Of a stretch of 5,766 bases of DNA, positions 1 through 5,430 are shown piece by piece. Position 1 is the first letter of the stretch; each line of letters begins with the position of its first letter. The stretch is from Hadesarchaea archaeon (GTDB lineage Archaea > Hadarchaeota > Hadarchaeia > Hadarchaeales > Hadarchaeaceae), in assembly GCA_030615805.1 (NCBI GenBank), contig JAUWYN010000047.1:1-5766 (forward strand), given 5' to 3'. The notes under the pieces are model-generated. The model was not told where the DNA came from. It was given only the letters and a program-made list of their open reading frames with translations, and did not search any database. The translations under genes and the position numbers were made by a program.

Positions 1-319
1 CTTCTTTCCCAGAAAATTTGAGCTTGAGGACACGCTCTAGGTCGGGTTGCTCAACCGCCACCAACTGCGCATTTGCCAAGTGTTTGCGCAGGAACATCGC
101 ATAGGTGCTCGGTTTTTTCGGGGTTTTGTACTTCCTACTCGTCAGATGCGCTCTGCGGCCTGGCTCGAGGAGCAAATCTTGGCGTCCCAGGTTTGGAGAG
201 TGCAGCCGTAGGAGGAAAACACCACCCAGCTCGTACACGTTATCAACTCGAGCACCAATAGCGTTTTTAAGCTCCCGGGCGCAGACCATAATGTCCAAGC
301 TAGACATGGATAACTTCAT
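1..319 (-). CDS. rqcH: RqcH / NFACT-family ribosome quality control protein, N-terminal fragment (cut by window edge)
   Basis: Reading the minus strand from the ATG at 319-317 gives 106 open codons running off the left edge. The protein begins MKLSMSSLDIMVCARELKNA, continues with ARVDNVYE (23-30) and FLLRLH (35-40), then DLLLEPGRRAHLT (48-60) and AMFLRKHLANAQ (74-85). This order is the signature of the NFACT-N domain at the start of RqcH (bacteria, archaea) and Rqc2/NEMF (eukaryotes). In the family these proteins bind large ribosomal subunits stalled with peptidyl-tRNA and add C-terminal tails, with alanyl-tRNA in bacterial RqcH. The usual length is over 550 residues, so most of the gene lies outside. 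The Asp-Arg pair important for tRNA handling in bacterial RqcH appears to align with E95-R96, a conservative change. The in-frame ATG at 307-305 is an alternative start, but homologues usually carry a few residues before the SSLD motif. Family assignment is firm from sequence; alanine tailing is inferred. Confidence 0.9.
   Translation of the reverse strand, partial: MKLSMSSLDIMVCARELKNAIGARVDNVYELGGVFLLRLHSPNLGRQDLLLEPGRRAHLTSRKYKTPKKPSTYAMFLRKHLANAQLVAVEQPDLERVLKLKFSGKE
264..270 (+). promoter_or_regulatory. Candidate TATA-like box for the membrane protein / xpf pair
   Basis: The plus strand has a TTTTTAA tract inside the divergent rqcH coding region. It is about 73 nt before the ATG at 340, which would give a leader of about 45 nt long enough to carry the visible ribosome binding site. 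An AT-rich CATAATG at 288-294 is an alternative. Both are weak. Confidence 0.25.
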
Positions 320-328
320 ACCATTACC

Positions 329-333
329 AGGTG
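329..333 (+). promoter_or_regulatory. Ribosome binding site AGGTG that decides the membrane-protein start
   Basis: AGGTG stands 6 nt before ATG 340, a normal Shine-Dalgarno spacing. The upstream in-frame GTG at 331 overlaps this motif and has no site of its own. This favours ATG 340. Confidence 0.55.
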
Positions 334-339
334 TGTGAT

Positions 340-636
340 ATGGAACTCGTGGCTAAAATTACCCTTCTGTTTGCGGGTTGGGGGGCGATAGCCGGTGTCC
401 TCTCGGGATTTCTGCGAGGCATGCCGACAGATCAGGGCAGCTTGGCGCTTCTTGCAATCTTTTTCCTTCTCTTTTACGTTTCATATAAGCTGGCCCCCAA
501 CCTCCTAAAATTCCTCCCTGAGGAGTTCCCTGGTGGAAAGTGGACGGGATGGACCGCGTTCAGGAAAGGATTTTTTGGGTTTTTTATCATGTGGTTGGTT
601 CTGTGGATAATGACCCATACCATGCTGGTTTCCTGA
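340..636 (+). CDS. Small three-helix integral membrane protein, possibly EMC6-like
   Basis: This is a 98-residue protein with very hydrophobic segments at about residues 5-25 (glycine-rich, GWGAIAGVLSGFLRG), 34-56 (LALLAIFFLLFYVSYKLAP) and 77-96 (KGFFGFFIMWLVLWIMTHTM). A polar loop at about 57-77 contains EEFPGGKWTGW. There is no cleavable signal peptide. I do not recognise the family with certainty. The glycine-rich first helix, three-helix layout and C-terminal aromatic helix with a late Trp resemble the EMC6/Rab5IF-type small membrane proteins that occur in archaea, but this is only a shape resemblance. An archaeal DUF of similar size is equally possible. It starts 20 nt from the divergent rqcH start and lies 75 nt before the nuclease gene on the same strand. 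The hydrophobic pattern and the ribosome binding site support a real gene; no function is assigned. Confidence 0.75.
   Translation: MELVAKITLLFAGWGAIAGVLSGFLRGMPTDQGSLALLAIFFLLFYVSYKLAPNLLKFLPEEFPGGKWTGWTAFRKGFFGFFIMWLVLWIMTHTMLVS
353..360 (-). promoter_or_regulatory. Candidate TATA-like box for rqcH
   Basis: The minus strand reads AATTTTAG here. Its centre lies about 37 nt upstream of the rqcH ATG, so transcription would start roughly 10 nt before the start codon. The box falls inside the first codons of the divergent membrane-protein gene. The match is weak and the element is a positional guess. Confidence 0.25.
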
Positions 637-669
637 CGAACTGTCCTGACTTTCCCACCCCAATCGCTG

Positions 670-682
670 TTTTTTATCTTCT
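670..682 (+). promoter_or_regulatory. T-rich tract: possible terminator of the membrane gene or TATA element of xpf
   Basis: The 75-nt gap between the two plus-strand genes contains TTTTTTATCTTCT. Archaeal transcription often stops at such T-runs without a hairpin. The tract is also about 38 nt before the nuclease ATG, a plausible TATA distance for a short leader. Sequence alone cannot separate these readings. Confidence 0.3.
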
Positions 683-697
683 CGTCACATACCTTGA

Positions 698-704
698 GAG
701 GGGG
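698..704 (+). promoter_or_regulatory. Ribosome binding site GAGGGGG of the nuclease gene
   Basis: A purine-rich GAGGGGG ends 7 nt before ATG 712. This supports that start and suggests the transcript carries a leader, which argues against a start site immediately at the ATG. Confidence 0.5.
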
Positions 705-711
705 CTGAGAG

Positions 712-1401
712 ATGGCCGAGCAAAAACCGTCTGAGGGATTCACCGCAAAAAGGATAAAAATTATTGCAGACCACCGCGAGGTCCCATCCGGCGTCGTGCA
801 CGAACTCACGCAGCTCGGCGTCGAGGTTGAAGCGCGCCAGCTTAGCGTCGGCGATTTCATCCTCAGCGACCGCGTTGGCATCGAACGAAAATCAGTCGGC
901 GATTTTTTGCAATCAATCGTCGACAAACGCCTCCTAAGCCAAGCCAAGCAACTGGGCGAGACATTTGAGCGCCCGGTGCTCATCTTGGAGGGCAAGAGTT
1001 TGTACTCGCGGAGGGCGATTCACCCGAATGCGATCCGCGGTGCACTTGCCGCACTCGCTGTGGATCTCAACATTCCGATATTGCCGACTCGGGATGAAAA
1101 AGAAACGGCGTTAATCCTCGTCGCCATCGCTAGGCGCGAACAGGTGGAGGAGGCCCGGGAGGTCTCGATACGTGGCGAACCCAAGGGTTTGACCCTGCCC
1201 GAGCAGCAGCGGTTTGTGGTCGAAGGACTGCCAGGAGTATCGGCCGTGCTCGCAAAACGGTTGCTCGAATACTTCGGTGCGGTTGAACGAGTAATGAGTG
1301 CATCGGGGGACGAGTTGCAGCAGGTACACGGCATCGGACCGGAAAAAACGAGGGAGATCAAACGAGTTTTGAGAGCGGAATATGAGGCTAAAGCTTCTTG
1401 A
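712..1401 (+). CDS. xpf: Stand-alone XPF/ERCC4-type structure-specific endonuclease with HhH2 domain
   Basis: This is a 229-residue protein. Residues 15-140 form the ERCC4 nuclease domain, with D20-x-R22-E23, G47-D48 (SVGDF), the hallmark E58-R59-K60 and D64 (ERKSVGDFLQSI). These are the metal-binding catalytic residues of the XPF/Mus81/Hef family and all are present. Residues 163-225 hold a tandem helix-hairpin-helix region with GLPG (172-175) and GIGP (207-210) hairpins, which binds branched DNA and mediates dimerisation in the family. There is no N-terminal helicase, so it matches the short crenarchaeal XPF rather than full euryarchaeal Hef. Relatives cut 3' flaps, forks and nicked junctions in repair. 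Crenarchaeal XPF uses a C-terminal PCNA-binding motif; the tail here (RAEYEAKAS) shows no obvious one. The gene ends convergently, overlapping the aminotransferase by 14 nt. A separate Hef-type helicase partner elsewhere cannot be excluded. Confidence 0.93.
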   Translation: MAEQKPSEGFTAKRIKIIADHREVPSGVVHELTQLGVEVEARQLSVGDFILSDRVGIERKSVGDFLQSIVDKRLLSQAKQLGETFERPVLILEGKSLYSRRAIHPNAIRGALAALAVDLNIPILPTRDEKETALILVAIARREQVEEAREVSIRGEPKGLTLPEQQRFVVEGLPGVSAVLAKRLLEYFGAVERVMSASGDELQQVHGIGPEKTREIKRVLRAEYEAKAS

Positions 1402-2551
1402 CCGCTTCTTTCGTCCGATCGATCGCTTTTTCAATGTTCTCCATAGATGTCGCGTAGCTGAATCTCACGTGACCCTCACCATACGGGCCAAACCCACTCC
1501 CCTGCACCGCGGCAACGCTTGCCTCGCGCAACAAGAATTCGCAAAGATTCAAGGATGAGACGCCAAGTTTTTTGATGCTGGGAAACGCATAGAAGGCGCC
1601 CGCAGGTTTTGTACATTCAAATCCCTCGATCGAGTTCAGCCCATTGACGATCGCATCTCGACGCTTTCGATATTCATCGCGCATCTCACGGACGCAATCC
1701 TGAGGGCCGCGGAGGGCCGCTACGCCCGCGGCTTGTACAAATCCCGCGACGCACGATGTCGATGCCTGCTGTACCTTGTTCATCTCCGTAATCAACTCGA
1801 CCGGTGCGACCGCATAGCCCAGACGCCAGCCGGTCATCGCATAAGCTTTCGAGAAGCCGTTGACGTAAATCGTGCGCTCAGCCATGTTTGGCAGCGACAG
1901 CACACTCACGTGCTTCCCCTCATACACCAAGCAATCGTAAATCTCATCGGACAAGACCCAAAGGTCGTGATCGATCGCGAGGTCGACTATGGGTCGAAGA
2001 TCCCCTTGCTGCATGACCGCGCCGGTTGGATTGTTTGGATAATTGATCAATATCATCTTCGTTTTTTTCGTTAGTGCCTCCTGCACCTTTTCTGCCCTCA
2101 CCTTGAACTCGTCGGCCTGCGTGGCTTCAACAAATACCGGCTTAGCCCCAACCACCAGCACAATGGGCTCGTAGGTCCAGCAGGGACTGGGGATGATCAC
2201 CTCATCGCCTGGATCGAGCGCTGCAACCATCGCACAGAAGATGGCGTGCTTCGCCCCGGGGGTGACGATGACATTTTTTGTGGTTGTGGTGACACCCTTC
2301 GTGGTAAGGTGCTCCGTGATCGCCTCGCGCAGCTCGGGCAAGCCGGCGCTCGGCGTGTATTTGGTCATCCCCCGCGCGAGGGCCTCCTCCGCGGCTCGCT
2401 TGATGTGGGCAGGCGTGTCGAAATCCGGCTCGCCGACCTCCATGTGGATGATGTCCTTACCTTGGCGCTCGAGTTCTTTGGCTAGGCCTAGGACCTTGAG
2501 TGTGCTTGAGGGAGGGATCCCCTTCATGCGTTTGGCAGGCTTCAACCTCAC
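1388..2551 (-). CDS. PLP-dependent aminotransferase, aspartate aminotransferase family (fold type I)
   Basis: This 387-residue enzyme transfers an amino group between an amino acid and a 2-oxo acid. Visible family motifs are VGEPDFDTP (39-47), KYTPSAGLPELR (64-75), TPGAKHA (97-103), Trp125 at the cofactor-stacking position, NYPNNPTG (170-177, Asn174 contacting PLP), SDEIY (201-205, Asp202 pairing with the pyridine nitrogen), the Schiff-base lysine K235 in FSKAYAMTGWRLG, and R363 in HVRFSY, which binds the substrate carboxylate. Length and motif order fit archaeal aspartate aminotransferases. Related aromatic or alanine/2-aminoadipate enzymes share this scaffold, so substrate is not fixed. I chose GTG at 2551 because a TATA box sits about 27 nt upstream, which would give a leaderless mRNA. 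TTG at 2545, preceded by GAGG, and ATG at 2527 are alternatives; the PAKRM segment before the ATG is conserved in relatives. The open frame extending upstream to 2863 is antisense to lysS and is not coding. The gene is divergent from lysS. Confidence 0.93.
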   Translation of the reverse strand: MRLKPAKRMKGIPPSSTLKVLGLAKELERQGKDIIHMEVGEPDFDTPAHIKRAAEEALARGMTKYTPSAGLPELREAITEHLTTKGVTTTTKNVIVTPGAKHAIFCAMVAALDPGDEVIIPSPCWTYEPIVLVVGAKPVFVEATQADEFKVRAEKVQEALTKKTKMILINYPNNPTGAVMQQGDLRPIVDLAIDHDLWVLSDEIYDCLVYEGKHVSVLSLPNMAERTIYVNGFSKAYAMTGWRLGYAVAPVELITEMNKVQQASTSCVAGFVQAAGVAALRGPQDCVREMRDEYRKRRDAIVNGLNSIEGFECTKPAGAFYAFPSIKKLGVSSLNLCEFLLREASVAAVQGSGFGPYGEGHVRFSYATSMENIEKAIDRTKEAVKKL

Positions 2552-2560
2552 ACCCGCTAA

Positions 2561-2568
2561 GATTTTAC
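2561..2568 (+). promoter_or_regulatory. Candidate TATA-like element of lysS
   Basis: GATTTTAC on the plus strand is centred about 33 nt before ATG 2598, which would give a leader of only about 7 nt. No Shine-Dalgarno motif is visible before that ATG (CTTCGGTTCGC), consistent with a near-leaderless transcript. The match is weaker than the opposing TATA box. Confidence 0.35.
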
Positions 2569-2574
2569 GTGTCC

Positions 2575-2582
2575 AATATAAA
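2575..2582 (-). promoter_or_regulatory. TATA box of the aminotransferase gene
   Basis: The minus strand reads TTTATATT, a near-perfect archaeal TATA element. Its centre is about 27 nt upstream of the GTG at 2551. In archaea that spacing places the transcription start at or within a few bases of the start codon, predicting a leaderless or near-leaderless mRNA. Confidence 0.7.
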
Positions 2583-2597
2583 CCCACTTCGGTTCGC

Positions 2598-4187
2598 ATG
2601 CACTGGATTGATCGTGCCGCAAAAGCTTTGCTCAAGCGGGGTAAAAAACACGTCATCGCAAGCGGCATCTCGGTCTCTGGCCACATCCACATCGGCCATT
2701 GCAACGACGTCTTCATTGCTGATGGGGTTCGAAGGGCGCTCAAGGAGTTGGGGGGCGAAGGGCAGGCTTTTTGGTACGCCGATGACTTCGACCCCATGCG
2801 CCGGATACCCTGGCCGTTGAACGAGGGCGAGTTGGCTGAAAGGTACAAGCGATACTTGGGCATGCCTTACATCAACATCCCCTCGCCCGACTCGAAGTAC
2901 GAGAACTTCGTCGATTACTTCGCCCGCCCATTCATCGAATCGCTCGATGATTTTGGAATAGAGGTGAAAATTTATTCGGGAGCTAAAATCTACCAAAGCG
3001 GAAAAATGGCTGAGCTCACCAAAACTGCCCTTAAACACGCCAACAAAATCCGTGCGATCCTCAACCGATATCGCTCTAAACCGTTGCCTGAGGGCTGGTT
3101 GCCCTACGATGCGTTGTGCGAACGATGTGGTAGGCTCGCGACTACCCGATCACTCAGCTGGCATGATAACTACGTAAGTTACAGGTGTGAGGGAAGCGAC
3201 TACGTTGCCGGTTGTGGTCACGAGGGCGAGGCCGACTTCACCAAGGGTCAAGGTAAACTGACTTGGCGGGTGGAGTGGCCTGCGCGCTGGAAGTTACTCG
3301 GCGTCACCTGCGAACCCTTCGGCAAAGATCATGCGGTCGTCGGAGGAAGTTACGATACGGGCAAATTGATCGCAAAGCAGGTTTTCAAATGTAACGCTCC
3401 TTACCCCGTGCCCTACGAGTGGGTTAGTCTCAAGGGCAGGCGGATGTCTTCTTCGGAGGGAGTCGTGTTCACGCTCCCCCAGTGGCTCGAGACAGCCGAG
3501 CCCGAGCTCCTGCGCTACTTCATCTTCAGGAGCAAACCCATGAAGGCTAAGGAGTTTGACCCGGGACTCGCGCTGCTCGACCTTTACGATGAGTACGACC
3601 TTGTGGAGCAGGTTCACTTCGGCATGGTGGAGGCGAGTGCTCGTAGGAAGAAACAGTTCAAGCGCATTTACCAACTCTCTCAGCTCCGCGAGACACCAAG
3701 GCGGCCGGTGCAGCGCGTTCCGTTCAGGTTCGCCACGGTGCTGACCCAAGTCATGCGGGATGAAAAGCATGCGATCAGCGTTTTAATTTCCCGAGGGATG
3801 CTAACTGACCCAAGCGAATCCGATATCAAGCTAGCCTTCCGCCGCTTGAGTTGCGCACGGAACTGGGTGTCCAAACATGCACCCGAGCGTTTGCGATTTA
3901 AGGTTGCAGAAACTCTGCTCACCGAAGCCGTGCAACGCCTTACCAAAAAACAAAAACAAGGTTTGACACAACTGGCTGCTGATCTATCCTCACGGGATTT
4001 TACCCCGATCGAACTTCACAACCACATTTACGAACTCGCGCAGAGGGTCGGTCTGAAAGCCCCCGAGCTGTTCAAAGCTATCTATCTTGCTTTATTAGGT
4101 CGAGAATCCGGGCCTCGTGCGGGCAATTTCATCTCGGTTCTCGACAAGGGGTTCGTCATCTCGCGCTTCAAGGAAGTCGCTCCTTGA
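2598..4187 (+). CDS. lysS: Class I lysyl-tRNA synthetase
   Basis: This 529-residue cytoplasmic enzyme charges tRNA-Lys with lysine using ATP. It is the class I (Rossmann-fold) form typical of many archaea and some bacteria, unrelated to class II LysRS. It shows MHWIDRAAKALL at the start, ASGISVSGHIHIGHCND (21-37) with the HIGH motif at 31-34, WYADDFDPMRRIP (59-71), a cysteine-rich insertion probably binding zinc (C174, C177, C197, C206, with H208 close by), FGKDHAVVGGSYDTG (241-255), and the KMSKS-equivalent KGRRMSSSEG (279-288). The helical C-terminal anticodon-binding part follows from about 325. Length is normal for the family. ATG 2598 is chosen because MHWID matches the family N-terminus; the in-frame open stretch back to 2193 overlaps the aminotransferase antisense and is not coding. 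The motif begins with Arg rather than Lys (RMSSS), and Glu replaces a common Lys just after it. The gene ends convergently, overlapping the nucleotidyltransferase by 20 nt. Confidence 0.96.
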   Translation: MHWIDRAAKALLKRGKKHVIASGISVSGHIHIGHCNDVFIADGVRRALKELGGEGQAFWYADDFDPMRRIPWPLNEGELAERYKRYLGMPYINIPSPDSKYENFVDYFARPFIESLDDFGIEVKIYSGAKIYQSGKMAELTKTALKHANKIRAILNRYRSKPLPEGWLPYDALCERCGRLATTRSLSWHDNYVSYRCEGSDYVAGCGHEGEADFTKGQGKLTWRVEWPARWKLLGVTCEPFGKDHAVVGGSYDTGKLIAKQVFKCNAPYPVPYEWVSLKGRRMSSSEGVVFTLPQWLETAEPELLRYFIFRSKPMKAKEFDPGLALLDLYDEYDLVEQVHFGMVEASARRKKQFKRIYQLSQLRETPRRPVQRVPFRFATVLTQVMRDEKHAISVLISRGMLTDPSESDIKLAFRRLSCARNWVSKHAPERLRFKVAETLLTEAVQRLTKKQKQGLTQLAADLSSRDFTPIELHNHIYELAQRVGLKAPELFKAIYLALLGRESGPRAGNFISVLDKGFVISRFKEVAP

Positions 4188-4878
4188 GCCTAATTTTCAT
4201 CCCTGAGTAGCGCTCTATTAGTTGCTTGAAAACTTCCTCGAAGCTCTCGTTTGGCGCGAGTGCGCGTTGAATGAAAATCCCAGTATGCCCCACGTCCCTC
4301 CTACGGGTTAGAACCTGCACGCGCTCCCGAACTATCCCCAAGCCAACACCAACCCGCTTCGCCACCTCAGCTTCTCTGCCCTTAACCGAACTTTCGATGT
4401 GTCCCCGAGGTGTGGGCTCGATCAACATCAGACGTTTATCGACGCCTGGTACACGGACCGCTTGCCCGACCTGCTCGACGCTCGCTGCGCCCCCAAAGTG
4501 ATAAAACTCAAGTTCCAGTTGTTTCGGCTTTACCAACGGAAAAGTGACTGAATGGTCCTCTTCGATGTAAATGTGCGCCTTGGGGAGCTGCCAAGGCGTC
4601 GCCACGACTATCTCCCGGTTCATTGGATCGAGCTTGGCCTCGCGAAGAGCTAGCTCAATCTTGTAGGATGGCACGACGTGAGGGACAAACACATCAACAT
4701 CACTATCTTTATTGACGTCCCCTCGGGCGACGCTCCCGTACACGATCGGATCGAACTCTTGCTTCACCAGAACTTCCATCAGTTCCAGCGCGCGCGTCCG
4801 TAGCTCCTTAAAAAGTCGCCAACGTTCTTCATCGTAAACAATTTCGACGATGTCGGCGGAGCGAACTGGCTTGATCAT
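4168..4878 (-). CDS. Archaeal nucleotidyltransferase-fold protein (Pol beta superfamily, COG1665-like)
   Basis: This is a 236-residue protein. The minimal nucleotidyltransferase signature is clear: YGSVARGDVNKDSDVDVFV (47-65), with G48-S49 and the metal-binding pair D60 and D62. A helix (17-40) precedes it, as usual in this fold. A third acidic residue could be E89 (NREIVV) or one in the IEEDHS/ELEFYHF region (105-127); I cannot decide. The C-terminal half contains PTPRGHIESSVKGREAEVAKRVGVGLGIVRERV (156-187), which is not part of the generic domain and looks specific to archaeal relatives. Such proteins are usually annotated only as predicted nucleotidyltransferases; the substrate is unknown. 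It is the last gene of a three-gene operon. ATG 4878 lies 1 nt after the flavin reductase stop, so translation is probably coupled. Upstream in-frame ATGs at 4902 and 4896 would overlap that gene and are less likely. The 3' end overlaps lysS by 20 nt. Confidence 0.85.
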   Translation of the reverse strand: MIKPVRSADIVEIVYDEERWRLFKELRTRALELMEVLVKQEFDPIVYGSVARGDVNKDSDVDVFVPHVVPSYKIELALREAKLDPMNREIVVATPWQLPKAHIYIEEDHSVTFPLVKPKQLELEFYHFGGAASVEQVGQAVRVPGVDKRLMLIEPTPRGHIESSVKGREAEVAKRVGVGLGIVRERVQVLTRRRDVGHTGIFIQRALAPNESFEEVFKQLIERYSGMKIRLKERLP

Positions 4879-4879
4879 A

Positions 4880-5419
4880 TCAAAGCCCTGTTTCATGATC
4901 ACCGATGACGAAGCTCTTACCGGATACGTGGAGCAAGGGTTTCACTTGCTCGGCGTTCAGCCTCCCCGCCTTCATCGTGCCCTTCCGCGCATGCGCCGCG
5001 ACGACCCTTCCTGCCACCACAACGTATTCAGGTCCCCGATGGGTCCAATCGAGTTTGCACTCCAAATTAACCGGACACTCGACGATTCGTGGCGGCTTCA
5101 CTTTCTCGGAGGGTTCCCAGTTCAGGCCAGCTTTCTCGAGCTCGTTGACCCCCCGTGGAAAACTCTTGCCGCAGGTGTACATCTGCTTCTTGATCCGCTC
5201 GGGGACGAGGTTGAGGACGAATTCCCCCGTTTCGCTGACGTTGCGGTAGGTGTCGCTGTCGTAGCTGGTCGAGAAAATGACGATCGGTGGTTCCGACTCA
5301 ACTGGCGTCACCCACGACATCGGCGCAGCGTTGATCCGTCCCTGTTTGTCGACTGTCGTGATCAACACGATCGGTCGTGGGGCGATCAAACGATAAGCAT
5401 CCTCCAGATCAACAAGCAT
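4880..5419 (-). CDS. Flavin reductase-like FMN-binding split-barrel protein
   Basis: This 179-residue protein belongs to the flavin reductase-like family, whose members bind FMN and pass electrons from NAD(P)H to flavin, or in some archaeal relatives to ferric complexes. Family elements are RPIVLITTVDKQGRINAAPMSW (15-36), the phosphate-binding-like DSDTYRNV (54-61), GEFVLNL (65-71), KSFPRGVNELEKAGL (85-99), an ECPVNLECKL strand (114-123) and PLLHVSGKSFV (161-171). No signal peptide is present, so it should be cytoplasmic. Length is normal. ATG 5419 is supported by a strong GAGGTGA ribosome binding site 4 nt away that overlaps the cutA stop codon. The gene sits 4 nt after cutA and 1 nt before the nucleotidyltransferase gene. 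The physiological electron acceptor cannot be read from sequence; a non-reductase flavin or haem-binding role is possible. Confidence 0.9.
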   Translation of the reverse strand: MLVDLEDAYRLIAPRPIVLITTVDKQGRINAAPMSWVTPVESEPPIVIFSTSYDSDTYRNVSETGEFVLNLVPERIKKQMYTCGKSFPRGVNELEKAGLNWEPSEKVKPPRIVECPVNLECKLDWTHRGPEYVVVAGRVVAAHARKGTMKAGRLNAEQVKPLLHVSGKSFVIGDHETGL

Positions 5420-5423
5420 GCTA

Positions 5424-5430
5424 TCACCTC
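5424..5430 (-). promoter_or_regulatory. Ribosome binding site GAGGTGA fused to the cutA stop codon
   Basis: The minus strand reads GAGGTGA, followed after 4 nt by the flavin reductase ATG. The last three bases of this site are the TGA stop of cutA. A ribosome finishing cutA therefore sits directly on the next initiation site, which indicates an operon and probable translational coupling. Confidence 0.75.

Noticed and set aside
73..338. Two short plus-strand open frames (73-261 and 105-338)
   Set aside because: They are antisense to the clearly recognisable rqcH N-terminus and encode low-quality, Cys/Ser/Arg-rich sequence with no family resemblance.
474..995. 173-codon minus-strand open frame
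   Set aside because: It lies antisense to the membrane protein and the ERCC4 domain. Its Ser/Arg-rich product resembles no family, as expected from a shadow frame.
1415..1425. Tandem GATCGATC-like repeat
   Set aside because: It is short and lies within the aminotransferase coding sequence, where codons for Asp-Arg explain it.
2193..2597. In-frame upstream extension of lysS
   Set aside because: It is antisense to the conserved aminotransferase N-terminal half, and the family N-terminus MHWID begins at 2598.
2552..2863. Upstream extension of the aminotransferase frame
   Set aside because: It runs antisense through the HIGH region of LysRS and the promoter. The product there has no similarity to aminotransferases.
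3294..3770. 158-codon minus-strand frame inside lysS
   Set aside because: The opposite strand carries uninterrupted LysRS motifs. The minus product has no recognisable domain, so it is a codon-bias shadow.
3945..3956. A-rich run that could be an antisense terminator for the nucleotidyltransferase operon
   Set aside because: It encodes the KKQKQ stretch of LysRS and lies more than 200 nt beyond the operon's last stop codon. There is no independent support for termination there.
4168..4878. HEPN-MNT type toxin-antitoxin or defence module
   Set aside because: The protein is far longer than an MNT antitoxin, and its neighbours are a flavin reductase and LysRS. No HEPN-like partner is visible on either strand.
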